Shown: one piece after another, positions 8,572 through 17,265 of the stretch
Layout: every line of letters starts with the position of its first letter
Numbering within the stretch: the first letter of the stretch is position 1
Assembly (NCBI GenBank): GCA_002390845.1
Contig: DGQT01000083.1
Span: forward strand, 1 to 36,384
Length of the DNA: 36,384 nt
Source of the DNA: Chitinophagaceae bacterium UBA4407
GTDB lineage: Bacteria; Bacteroidota; Bacteroidia; Chitinophagales; Chitinophagaceae
Reading direction: 5' to 3'
Notes under the pieces: generated by a model
Database searches by the model: none
Seen by the model: the letters and a program-made list of their open reading frames with translations, nothing else
What the model was told of the DNA's origin: nothing
Made by a program: the position numbers and the translations under genes

Positions 8572-9999
8572 TTAATCTGCAATTATACCGGGTTTATAAG
8601 GAAAAGTGAACCAGAAAACCGAGCCTTTTCCTTCCTCACTTTCTAACCCTATTTTGCCTTGATGCGCCTTTACAATCTCTGAGCAGATATACAGCCCAAG
8701 GCCAAACCCGTTAACAGTGCTTGTTGCCCTTACCCTTTGAAACTTATCGAACAGCAAATGAAATTTATCTTTTGGAATACCAACGCCACTGTCAATTACC
8801 GAAAATTTTAAATACCCGTCAGCAATACCACAATCAATAAAAATCTCGCTGTTTTCCGGGGAATATTTTGCAGCATTGGTCAGCAGGTTTATCAATACCT
8901 GTTCAATTCTAAATGGGTCTGCATAAAACACAATATCATCAGGGCCCTTTAATATCACTTCGTTTTTATAGGTTGCTTTTAATGAAAGCAGGCAATTATC
9001 ATATAGTTCTTTAATTGAAATCTTTTCGTATTGAAGATGCAGCAACGAAGCCTCAAATGCAGAAAGCGTAAGAAACTCATCAAGCAACTTTAAAACCTTG
9101 CGTGTTTGATTTTGAATTTTACCGGTTAGTACAGTCATCAATTCTTTATCGTTTGTATCTAACGACATCTCCATCAACTCAGAACACATGGCAATCGCAC
9201 TTACAGGGTTCTTTATTTCATGAGAAAGAATACCAAGAAAATCATTCCTCTTAAGATCAGCCTCTACCCTGTCTGATACATCCCTGAAATTTGCAATAAT
9301 AGCCTTTACGCCCGGCAGGTTCAGGTGGTTTGTAAAAGTGGTTTCAATCCATGATAATTTGCTTTCTTTAGTAAGATACTGATGCACCACCGTTACGCTT
9401 TTACCAGGCTCTTTCAGTATGTTTAAAAATTCTTTAGCAACAATTTCTCTTTCTTTTTCATTTGGAAAAATGCGTAACCTGTTTGCCTGAAATTCATCTG
9501 CTGTAAACCCAACAATCCGCTCAATAGAAGGGCTTAAAAAAAGCATTTCGCCACTGGCAGATATTTTGGCAATTCCATCGGCACTGTTTTCAATAAGTGC
9601 TTTAAAATTCGCTTCGCTTTCTTCTACAGCAACCAGTGCCTTTTTAAATTCATTGGTTATGTAAGCAATAAATATGCACTCAAGAACATAAATAATTATA
9701 GGAATAAGTTGCTGTAACTTGAATCCATCTGCAGGGTAAATGAAAAATACATAAGCAACAATACCACAAACCAGGCAGGCAATCATTGCATACCAAAAAC
9801 CAATGTATCTGCCACAAATAAGCACAACTCCAAAATAAAGCAGAAACGGGGTGCTACTGCTTATGTAATCTTTAAGTAACAACTTCAGGATATTGACAAG
9901 CACAATCATTAAGATTGTAACAATCACTTTTACTGTGGTGTTTTTTGCACTTAGGTCAGGTTTTATTTTATTGAGCCGTTGTAAAAAGGATTGTTGCAC
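8572..9999 (-). CDS. Membrane PAS-domain sensor histidine kinase
   Basis: This 475-residue sensor kinase has four or so N-terminal membrane segments (about residues 22-118) that resemble the DUF4118/KdpD-type bundle, then a PAS domain (about 128-245, ending ANFRDVSDR). A HisKA dimerisation domain follows, with the phospho-acceptor His260 in FLGILSHEIKNP. The HATPase domain has its N-box Asn375 in INLLTNAAKYSP, its G1 box at DSGVGIPKDKF and its G2 box at GFGLGLYICSEIV. It should autophosphorylate and pass phosphate to a response regulator, but none is encoded nearby, so it is an orphan kinase in this window. Start chosen at the ATG before MQQSFLQRLNKI. No periplasmic sensor loop of any size is visible. 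Confidence 0.92.
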   Translation of the reverse strand: MQQSFLQRLNKIKPDLSAKNTTVKVIVTILMIVLVNILKLLLKDYISSSTPFLLYFGVVLICGRYIGFWYAMIACLVCGIVAYVFFIYPADGFKLQQLIPIIIYVLECIFIAYITNEFKKALVAVEESEANFKALIENSADGIAKISASGEMLFLSPSIERIVGFTADEFQANRLRIFPNEKEREIVAKEFLNILKEPGKSVTVVHQYLTKESKLSWIETTFTNHLNLPGVKAIIANFRDVSDRVEADLKRNDFLGILSHEIKNPVSAIAMCSELMEMSLDTNDKELMTVLTGKIQNQTRKVLKLLDEFLTLSAFEASLLHLQYEKISIKELYDNCLLSLKATYKNEVILKGPDDIVFYADPFRIEQVLINLLTNAAKYSPENSEIFIDCGIADGYLKFSVIDSGVGIPKDKFHLLFDKFQRVRATSTVNGFGLGLYICSEIVKAHQGKIGLESEEGKGSVFWFTFPYKPGIIAD

Positions 10000-10030
10000 A
10001 AATCAAATTTTTATTTAAAAATACATTTTT

Positions 10031-10105
10031 ATGTACCAAGCGCTATTGCTGCTATAAAACTTTACTTGCGTCGCACTCTTGTACTTTCAGATTCATTATT
10101 CAGCA
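10031..10105 (-). repeat. Dispersed repeat, single arm
   Basis: The core TTGCGTCGCACTCTTGTAC is at 10066-10084. The outer end GTACCAAGC...CTATAAAACTTTAC matches the GTACCAGGCATT...ATGAAGCTTTAC flank of other copies. Confidence 0.75.
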
Positions 10106-10179
10106 TGGTGCAGTCTGTTTCACTATTGCATTAAGTGTTCCGGTAGTAAAGTGGAAAACGAAATTCGGCACAGGCTGCC

Positions 10180-10215
10180 ATCATTCGCTTAAATGTTGCC
10201 ATGAAAAGGGAACCG
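10180..10215. repeat. Second dispersed repeat type
   Basis: TTCGCTTAAATGTTGCCATG then AAAAGGGAACC matches the copy at 5755-5790 and, inverted, the one at 14330-14367. It is followed by a short run of ACTACAAAC repeats (10213-10252). Confidence 0.6.
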
Positions 10216-10247
10216 TGAACTACAAACTACGAACTACAAACCACAAA

Positions 10248-11072
10248 CTACACCGCTGCCACCATTTCTTTAAACAACTGCGTAAGTTTCGGCTCTGCAT
10301 CTTTTGCCGCTGCCAGTACTTCTTCGTGTGTAATTTTATTTTCTTCTTCGCGAATACCAAGATCGGTGATCACACTTATGGCAAAAACTTTCATACCGGC
10401 ATGCACTGCTGCAATAACTTCCTGTACGCTACTCATGCCAACAGCGTCGCCGCCTACTGCTTTTATTAAACGATACTCTGCATGTGTTTCGAATGTTGGC
10501 CCTGTTACACCCGTGTACACACCTTCTTTAAGATTGTAGCCCAGCCGCTCCCCTATTGCCTTAGCTTTTGCAATCATCACCTTACTGTAAGGTTCACTCA
10601 TATCAGGAAACCGTGCGCCGATCTCCGTCTCATTTCTACCAAGCAAAGGATTCACAGTAAACAAACTGATATGATCTTTGATGATCATCAGGTCGCCTAC
10701 TTTAAAACCCTGCTGCACCCCACCCGCCGCATTCGATACCAGCAATGTTTCTACACCAAGCATCCACATAACCCTTACGGGGTAAGCAACCTGCTGCGGC
10801 GTATAACCTTCGTAGTAGTGAAACCTTCCCGCCATTACCAACACCTTTTTGCCGCTTAGCTCACCCAATAACAATTTACCACTGTGCCCTTCAACTGTAC
10901 TTACGGGGAAATGTGGTATATCGCTGTAGTTGATTTCTTTTTCTATACTTATTTCATTAACAAGGTTACCCAGGCCGCTACCCAATACAATACCTACAGT
11001 AGGTTTGTGAGGATAAACAGTGCGTATAAAATTACAGGTCTCATTAAGCTGCTGCATTAATTCAGATGCCAT
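10248..11072 (-). CDS. punA: Purine nucleoside phosphorylase (trimeric type)
   Basis: This 274-residue enzyme splits purine ribo- and deoxyribonucleosides with phosphate to give the free base and (deoxy)ribose-1-phosphate in purine salvage. It has the whole signature of the low-molecular-mass trimeric PNP family: GSGLG (residues 31-35) for phosphate, GRFHYYEGYTPQQVAYPVR, VSNAAGGV, KDHISLFTVNPLLG, GVTGPTFETHAEYR with the base-binding Glu, and GMSSVQEVIAAVHAGMKV. The length is normal. It stands alone, with repeats on both sides, and no operon partner is evident. Confidence 0.95.
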   Translation of the reverse strand: MASELMQQLNETCNFIRTVYPHKPTVGIVLGSGLGNLVNEISIEKEINYSDIPHFPVSTVEGHSGKLLLGELSGKKVLVMAGRFHYYEGYTPQQVAYPVRVMWMLGVETLLVSNAAGGVQQGFKVGDLMIIKDHISLFTVNPLLGRNETEIGARFPDMSEPYSKVMIAKAKAIGERLGYNLKEGVYTGVTGPTFETHAEYRLIKAVGGDAVGMSSVQEVIAAVHAGMKVFAISVITDLGIREEENKITHEEVLAAAKDAEPKLTQLFKEMVAAV

Positions 11073-11496
11073 GACATATATTTAAAAAATTAAAAAATCA
11101 GGATTGTGTTATACCCGCAAATATAGAAGAAGCGTTATTGAACAAATTGAAATCTTTGTTTGCCTTTAAAATTTTCGCTTCGGTAAAAGTTTAATATCAG
11201 CACATGCGATGAACGTAATGCGACGCAACGATGATGCCACAAGGCGCTGCTGCTGGTTTCAAAAAAAAGATATTCTTACGCCTTCATGCGAAAATTTTAA
11301 ATCCTGAATATTTCCACTTATAATCAGATTCCCGGCGCAGAGAACATGAGATATAGAGTTATCGCAGAGATACTCAGCGTAAGCTTAGCGTTCTCTTGTT
11401 CTTTGCGCTGAAAAGGATGCAGAAATTTGAAATGCCCCGAAATCTTTAATGCGAATGTAACAGCGAACATTTATTTTTATAAAAATAAAAGAGCCA
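11073..11496. other. Gene-free region with inverted repeats
   Basis: No gene is supported. A degenerate dispersed-repeat core (ATGCGACGCAACGATGATGCC) lies at 11218-11238. A separate imperfect inverted repeat pairs 11335-11350 (GCGCAGAGAACATGAG) with 11393-11408 (CTCTTGTTCTTTGCGC), 14 of 16 positions complementary, around about 40 bases. It probably reflects another intergenic repeat type. Confidence 0.6.
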
Positions 11497-14265
11497 TTGA
11501 AAAATATTTGCATCAGCACATTACTGGTTTTAATTATTGCAAGTGCAGGCAAGGCGCAGCTTTGCCAGGGTAGCCTTGGCGACCCAGTGGTAAATATTAC
11601 TTTTGGCTCAGGCCCCAATCCCGGCCCATCTCTAAAAGCAGCTACCACTCAATATGCATTTCTTCCTTTCGATTGCCCCAACGATGGCTTTTATACAGTG
11701 ATCAACAAAACCAGTAGCTGTTTTGCCAACAGTTGGCAAAGCTTGACAAAAGATCATACCGGCGACCCCAATGGATATTTTATGCTGGTAAATGCATCGA
11801 TTCAACCCGCAGATTTTTATGTGGATACCATTCGCGGTCTTTGCACCAACACTACTTTTGAATTCGCTGCATGGATCATGAATGTATTGCTGCCTTCGGC
11901 TTGCGGTGGCAGTGGTATTCAGCCAAATATTACATTCAGTATAGAGACCACCACCGGTACCCTGATACAGAGTTCCAACTCAAATAATATTGCATCAACA
12001 GCAACACCGACCTGGAACCAGTATGGCTTTTTCTTTAAAACCCAGCCCGGTATTTCAGATTATGTAATAAGAATGCGCAACAATGCACCCGGCGGCTGCG
12101 GCAACGATCTTGCATTGGATGATATTACCTTTCGCCCCTGCGGCCCTAAAGTAACCGCAAGTATTGTGGGTGGCAGTTCAACGCTTACCAACCTTTGCGA
12201 TGGCGATACATCCAGCGTAAACCTTAGTAGTGCTATATCTGTCGGTTATACAAACCCTTCTTATCAATGGCAGCTAAGTACAGATAAAGGTATTACCTGG
12301 AACGATATTCCCGGTGCAACTTCGGCTATTTACAAAAGAACAACTACTGTTGTAGGCAATTATCAATACCGCCTTGCCGTTGCAGAAACGGGCAATATCG
12401 GCACCTCAACCTGCCGTGTTGTTTCAAATGCTGTATTGGTGAATGTAAACAGCAAGCCAGCAACTACTGCAGGTAATAACGGGCCGGTCTGCCCCGGCAC
12501 GAATGTTAACCTTAGTGCAACCGGTGGCGTGCAGTACGATTGGGTGGGCCCCAACAATTTTACATCAGGCAATCAAAATCCGCTCTTATCCTCTGTTGCT
12601 GTTGCAGGAGCAGGCAAGTATTATGTTACCGTTACCAGCAGTGTTGGGTGCAAACAAAAAGATTCAACAGTTCTAACGCTATTTGCAAAGCCACTGGCGC
12701 AATTTAATGCATCAACACCAGCATGCGATGGCGGCAGTATACAGTTCACAGATCAGTCAACCGTAAACGGGCAAACCATCAACCAATGGAACTGGGATTT
12801 TGCAGATGGCAACACAACCACTTTACAAAGTCCGTCACATACATTTTCTCCTGCAGCAACTTATTCCGTAAGGCTGGCTGTGCAATCAAACCAGGGCTGC
12901 AACAGCGATACGGCCATTAAACAGGTTGTGGTACATTACCTGCCCCAACCCAATTTTATTTTGCCTAAAGTTTGCCTCGCAGATCCCTATGCCGAATTTT
13001 TCGACTCATCCATTATATCAGACAATTCTTCCGCACAATTTACTTATGCCTGGAATTTTGGCGATCCAGCAGCAACCATTGGCAACCCAAACACATCTAC
13101 ACAAAAAGACCCAAGACATAGTTACAGCTCGGTAGGTGTGTATAATGTGCAGTTAACCGTTACTTCAAAAGATGGTTGCGTAAACAATATCACTAAACCC
13201 TTTACTGTAAATGGCTCATTGCCCAAAGCACAGTTTACCGTAAACAATGGCGCAGGTTTATGCAGCAATGTGCCGGTAAGCATTACCAACAATTCAACCG
13301 TTAATTTTGGAAGCATCACCAAAGTAGAAGTGTACTGGGATTATCAAAACGATCCAACTCAAAAAACAACAGACGATAATCCTTTGCCCGGTAAAGATTA
13401 TACATTTCAGTATCCCGTTTTTGGCGCACCACTTACCAAAACTTTTGAAATAAGGTATGTTGCCTACTCAGGTATTAACTGTGTAAATGAAAGTTCGCAG
13501 AATATAACATTAAGCGCAAGCCCACAGGTTGCCTTTAACCCGCTCAGTGCTGTTTGCGAAGAAGTACCCGCCTTTCTTGTAACACAGGGCAAAGAGTTTA
13601 CCGGCATTTCAGGAACTGCTGTTTACGGTGGCAATGGTATTACAGCAGCAGGTTTATTTAATCCCGTTGATGCCACACCCGGCACGCATACCATCCGTTA
13701 TACTTATACTGCAACCAATGGCTGTACTGCATTTGCTGAGCAACCCATTGTGGTATATGCACAGCCAACCGTGAGTGCGGGCCCCGATAAAGTTCTGCTC
13801 GAAGGTGGCTTCATTACCCTCGATGGCAGCGGATCTGGTAATGGTATCGCTTACTTGTGGACACCCAACATCAACATAGACAGTACAAAAATTCCCATAC
13901 CCAAAGTTTCACCAACCACCGACATTACCTATAACCTTACCGTAACCTCTGAAGATGGTTGCGTTAACAGCGATCTTGTTTTTGTACATGTACTTAAAAC
14001 GCCTGTTATACCCAATGCGTTTTCACCAAACGGCGATGGCATTAACGATACCTGGGTAATACAATATTTAAATTCTTACCCGAATGTTGATGTGGCTATT
14101 TTCAACCGTTATGGCCAGTCGGTATTTCATTCCTCCGGTTACAGCAAGTATTGGGATGGCACTTACAATGGCAAAGCCCTGCCTGCGGGAACCTACTATT
14201 ATGTGATCGACAGAAAAATTGAAGGCGCCAAAAAATTAACCGGCTGGGTAGTGATTTTGCGTTGA
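11497..14265 (+). CDS. Secreted PKD-repeat protein with type B T9SS sorting domain
   Basis: This 922-residue protein is predicted to leave the cell through the type IX secretion system and stay on the surface. The start is TTG, because no ATG lies between the upstream in-frame stop and the signal peptide (MKNICISTLLVLIIASAGKA). About residues 25-220 form a jelly-roll-like domain seen in adhesin-type proteins. Immunoglobulin-like segments follow. Two PKD domains are clear: NQWNWDFADGNTTTLQSP and YAWNFGDPAATIGNPN, each closing on YSVRLAV or YNVQLTV. The last 80 or so residues are the gliding-motility-associated C-terminal (CHU_C) domain: IPNAFSPNGDGINDTW, FNRYGQSVF, YWDGTYNGKALPAGTYYYVI. The ligand is unknown. 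Confidence 0.92.
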   Translation: MKNICISTLLVLIIASAGKAQLCQGSLGDPVVNITFGSGPNPGPSLKAATTQYAFLPFDCPNDGFYTVINKTSSCFANSWQSLTKDHTGDPNGYFMLVNASIQPADFYVDTIRGLCTNTTFEFAAWIMNVLLPSACGGSGIQPNITFSIETTTGTLIQSSNSNNIASTATPTWNQYGFFFKTQPGISDYVIRMRNNAPGGCGNDLALDDITFRPCGPKVTASIVGGSSTLTNLCDGDTSSVNLSSAISVGYTNPSYQWQLSTDKGITWNDIPGATSAIYKRTTTVVGNYQYRLAVAETGNIGTSTCRVVSNAVLVNVNSKPATTAGNNGPVCPGTNVNLSATGGVQYDWVGPNNFTSGNQNPLLSSVAVAGAGKYYVTVTSSVGCKQKDSTVLTLFAKPLAQFNASTPACDGGSIQFTDQSTVNGQTINQWNWDFADGNTTTLQSPSHTFSPAATYSVRLAVQSNQGCNSDTAIKQVVVHYLPQPNFILPKVCLADPYAEFFDSSIISDNSSAQFTYAWNFGDPAATIGNPNTSTQKDPRHSYSSVGVYNVQLTVTSKDGCVNNITKPFTVNGSLPKAQFTVNNGAGLCSNVPVSITNNSTVNFGSITKVEVYWDYQNDPTQKTTDDNPLPGKDYTFQYPVFGAPLTKTFEIRYVAYSGINCVNESSQNITLSASPQVAFNPLSAVCEEVPAFLVTQGKEFTGISGTAVYGGNGITAAGLFNPVDATPGTHTIRYTYTATNGCTAFAEQPIVVYAQPTVSAGPDKVLLEGGFITLDGSGSGNGIAYLWTPNINIDSTKIPIPKVSPTTDITYNLTVTSEDGCVNSDLVFVHVLKTPVIPNAFSPNGDGINDTWVIQYLNSYPNVDVAIFNRYGQSVFHSSGYSKYWDGTYNGKALPAGTYYYVIDRKIEGAKKLTGWVVILR

Positions 14266-14866
14266 GTTTTTTTGGGGACCGGCTGAAGTACTGCTATGAA
14301 GCTTTACTTGCCACGCTCGGTTCAAGGTTCCTCTTTCATGGCAGCAAAACAGCCGCCCAAGCGAAGCTGAAGCATGGCGCACTCGTCAGCCAGTCCTGAA
14401 CATTTTTCAGAATCTCCTGGCAAAATTTATTTATTGGTGCCCCGATGCCGATCTTGTTTCACCGTCGTTCCCATCGTGCGTTCTAATACCCGTCCTTGCA
14501 TAAGGCGCCTCAGCCGGTTCGGTTTCGGCAAAGCCGGAATTGCTGCAATGGCGCAAGCCATATCGCAGCAAAGAAGCGGGTGCAGCGCCGTTGCATGAAC
14601 AATGCCATGCGGCAAAGAGCATACAGGCATTGAATTTGAACGACGTATAAATAAAAGTAGCTTCACGCCATGCAAAGCAAGTTGCGGACAAGGTTTGTTT
14701 CGGTGCATTCTTGTACTCATGGATCATTGTGCAGCCATTGCGTGTAAAGTGGCAGCTTGCAAACCACCTGTTTTAATTACTTTTTAATTATTTTTTAATA
14801 GTACAGAGAACTATTCGTAAATTTAGAGTCGGCTGAAAACTTTCCTTCAAATTTAAAACGCTTACC
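14266..14866. other. 600-bp gene-free region, GC-richer than neighbours
   Basis: No believable gene. An inverted copy of the second repeat type is at about 14298-14367, and a CCTGAACATTTTTCAGAATC / CTCCTGGCAAAATTTATTTA stretch at 14395-14435 resembles the one at 21960-22000. Positions 14436-14720 are clearly more GC-rich, with two overlapping minus-strand open frames of about 97 codons in different frames; neither has a recognisable domain. The last 80 bases are AT-rich and probably hold the promoter of the next gene. Confidence 0.6.
14296..14367. repeat. Second dispersed repeat type, inverted
   Basis: GAAGCTTTACTTGCCACGCTCG, then GGTTCCTCTTTCATGGCAGC and CCAAGCGAAG, is the inverted form of 5755-5815. 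Its outer GAAGCTTTACTTGC is shared with the main repeat family, where TTGCGTCGCAC replaces TTGCCACGCTC. Confidence 0.6.
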
Positions 14867-16891
14867 ATGAAAAATTCTACACGGTCTTTGCTGACTATTG
14901 TATTCACCATTTTTATTTCTTTAACCCAGGCACAAACACCTACCGTTGGGTTGGTACAACAGGATACCGGTACCACAGAAAACGGTTACATCCTGTTTAG
15001 CCCCTTATCAGATTCTGTAACTTACCTTATGGATAAGTGTGGCAGAAAAGTTCATACCTGGAAAAGCAGTTATGTACCGGGTGCCTCTGTGTACTTACTG
15101 CCCGATGGTAACTTACTAAGACCCGGCAGATATTACAATGCGGTCTTTGCTTCGTCACCCGGTGGCATGGGCGGCATTATACAAAAAATAGATTGGGATG
15201 GAAATGTATTATGGAGTTACATTATTTCTGATTCCGTTCACCAGCAACACCACGATGTAAAAGGTTTGCCCAATGGAAATGTACTGGTAATATCATGGGA
15301 AAGAAAAACCATTGCGCAGGCAACCGCCGCAGGCAGAAACCCCATTCATAATAATAAAAGTGTCTGGAGCGAAACAGTTTTTGAACTACAGCCTGTTGGT
15401 ACCAACAAGGCCAATATTGTTTGGGAATGGCATGTGTGGGATCACCTGGTGCAAGACTTTGACAACACTAAAGCAAACTTTGGAGTAGTAAAAGAAAGCC
15501 CCGAAAAAATTGACCTCAACTATACCCCAAAAGATACAACAGAAGACTGGATGCATTTTAATTCCATTGATTACAATCCGTATTTCGACCAGGTTGTGGT
15601 AAACTCTCCCAACTTCAACGAATTTTATGTTATCGACCATAGTACCACTACAGCAGAAGCTGCAACGGGCACTGGCGGTAAGTCTGGCAAAGGCGGCGAT
15701 ATCTTATACAGGTGGGGCAACCCTCTTGCCTATGGCCGTGGTACTGCCAGCGATCAAAAACTTTTCTTCCAACACAATGTACATTGGATAGAACCCGGCC
15801 TGCCTTACGAAAATCATATAATGGTTTATAACAATGGTGCGGGCCGGCCCGATAGTGCCTATTCAACTGTGGATATTATACGGCCCCCGGTTACCCGCAA
15901 TGGAGTGTACAACCCTTCGTTGCCTTATGGCCCTGCCTCTTATACGTGGAGTTATAACCAGGGCAATCCAAACAATTTATACTCAGGATTTATTTCCGGT
16001 GCACAGCAATTAGCCAATGGTAATGTATTGGTATGTGTGGGTGCCACAGGGCTTTTTCTGGAAACAAACATATCGCAAAAAACAGTGTGGAAATATATAA
16101 GCCCCGTAATAGCAGGTGGTATTGTTAAACAGGGCGATTATGCTTTTGGAAATGTCGTGTTCCGGGCTACGTTTATACCGCAAACATATAATGGTTTAAG
16201 AGGCCGGAACTTGTTACCCGGAACCATAATAGAGAATCAAAATACACTTTCCGAAGCATGCAGTACACCTTCAATATCCATTGCCGATGCAGAAATAACA
16301 GAAGGTAATTCTGGCGTTACACAAATGCGCTTCGCCGTTACTTTAAATCAGCCTTCTGCAAATGTTATTCGTGTATCATATAAAACCAGGAACCTTACAG
16401 CACTTGCAGGCAGCGACTATGCTGAAACATTGGGTAAGCTAACATTCCGGCTTGGCGATACTGTAAAATATATTAATGTACCTGTATACGGCGATGTGAT
16501 CCCTGAACTCAATGAGTTCTTTGCGGTAAGATTGGGCAATGCCATTAACGGTGTGCTTGCTGATAGTGTAGCCGCTGGAAAGATCAACAACGATGATGCC
16601 GCCTTTGCCATTGGTGCAATGGAAAATAATGAAGCCACCACAAAAGCAAACAGTAAAATAACGGTGTATCCAAATCCTGTTACCGATGTATTGAACATCT
16701 CAGTTCCTGCAGGTAACAGTAAATATACCATCACCGTGCTCGACATAACAGGCCGTTTGCTGAAACAGGTAGTAACAAATGTTAATCAGAATAAATTCAC
16801 CGTAAATACCACAGGGCTTAGTAAGGGTACTTACATCATTCACATGGTTTCAAACACTCAAAGTATCAGCACCACATTTATAAAGAATTAA
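14867..16891 (+). CDS. Secreted arylsulfotransferase-like protein with Calx-beta and type A T9SS domains
   Basis: This 674-residue protein starts with a signal peptide ending LTQAQ. Residues about 35-455 resemble the six-bladed propeller of aryl-sulfate sulfotransferases: NGYILFSPLSDSVTYLMDKC, WSYIISDSVHQQHHDVKGLP and GNVLVISW with adjacent His residues, then EDWMHFNSIDYNPYFDQVVV and FFQHNVHWIEPG. A Calx-beta domain follows (about 465-585, SIADAEITEGNSG to AGKINNDDA). The end is a type A sorting domain (about 600-674: ITVYPNPVTDVLNIS, TVLDITGRLLK, GLSKGTYIIHM). It would be exported by T9SS. The sulfate donor and acceptor are unknown, and some family members may have no such activity. A strong terminator follows. 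Confidence 0.88.
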   Translation: MKNSTRSLLTIVFTIFISLTQAQTPTVGLVQQDTGTTENGYILFSPLSDSVTYLMDKCGRKVHTWKSSYVPGASVYLLPDGNLLRPGRYYNAVFASSPGGMGGIIQKIDWDGNVLWSYIISDSVHQQHHDVKGLPNGNVLVISWERKTIAQATAAGRNPIHNNKSVWSETVFELQPVGTNKANIVWEWHVWDHLVQDFDNTKANFGVVKESPEKIDLNYTPKDTTEDWMHFNSIDYNPYFDQVVVNSPNFNEFYVIDHSTTTAEAATGTGGKSGKGGDILYRWGNPLAYGRGTASDQKLFFQHNVHWIEPGLPYENHIMVYNNGAGRPDSAYSTVDIIRPPVTRNGVYNPSLPYGPASYTWSYNQGNPNNLYSGFISGAQQLANGNVLVCVGATGLFLETNISQKTVWKYISPVIAGGIVKQGDYAFGNVVFRATFIPQTYNGLRGRNLLPGTIIENQNTLSEACSTPSISIADAEITEGNSGVTQMRFAVTLNQPSANVIRVSYKTRNLTALAGSDYAETLGKLTFRLGDTVKYINVPVYGDVIPELNEFFAVRLGNAINGVLADSVAAGKINNDDAAFAIGAMENNEATTKANSKITVYPNPVTDVLNISVPAGNSKYTITVLDITGRLLKQVVTNVNQNKFTVNTTGLSKGTYIIHMVSNTQSISTTFIKN

Positions 16892-16918
16892 AATAAAAAG
16901 TAAACCTATTCAATTACC

Positions 16919-16956
16919 AAAAGCTGCTCCATCAATTAAGGAGCAACTTTTGTTTT
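16919..16956 (+). terminator. Intrinsic terminator after the arylsulfotransferase-like gene
   Basis: AAAAGCTGCTCC (16919-16930) pairs with GGAGCAACTTTT (16940-16951) with one internal mismatch around a 9-base loop, followed by GTTTT. It is 28 bp past the stop codon. Confidence 0.85.
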
Positions 16957-17265
16957 ATATACTCCCCTCTCTGAAAAATGAAGAGCAATTTTTTGTACCA
17001 GGCATTTGGTTATCTATGAGGCTTTACTTGCGTCGCACAGTTGTACGTTTGGATTATATATTGAGCTTTACCGAAGCGAAGATTGAAGCGAAGCCTTGCT
17101 GATCAGACGGCCAACAAAGGCGTAAGAGAGTGCTCATTAATTTTCTGTGACATGCTTTTTATACTTTCCAATCATTAAAAATCATAATTACGAGTTTATG
17201 AAGATTTATTAATGGCGTTCATTAAATTATTTATTATTACTTTGAAGTGAAATAACTGTTTTATC
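16957..17265. other. Intergenic region: repeat, then AT-rich start of the island
   Basis: The first part is a nearly full dispersed-repeat arm (see its own entry). From about 17140 the DNA turns very AT-rich and leads into the island; TTACTTTG at 17236-17243 resembles a -7 element with one mismatch. No gene is seen. Confidence 0.6.
16991..17073 (-). repeat. Dispersed repeat, nearly complete single arm
   Basis: In order: TTTTGTACCAGGCATTTGG, ATGAGGCTTTAC, the core TTGCGTCGCACAGTTGTAC (17028-17046), then GTTTGGATTATATATTGAGC. This is one of the best copies for defining the family consensus. Confidence 0.85.

Noticed and set aside
11385..11648. 87-codon minus-strand frame across the start of the PKD protein
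   Set aside because: It overlaps the signal peptide and first domain of a well-supported gene and shows no family features.
14427..14727. Two overlapping minus-strand frames of about 97 codons
   Set aside because: They overlap in different frames over the same bases, and neither has a recognisable domain or start signal. The stretch is reported as GC-rich DNA of unknown origin.
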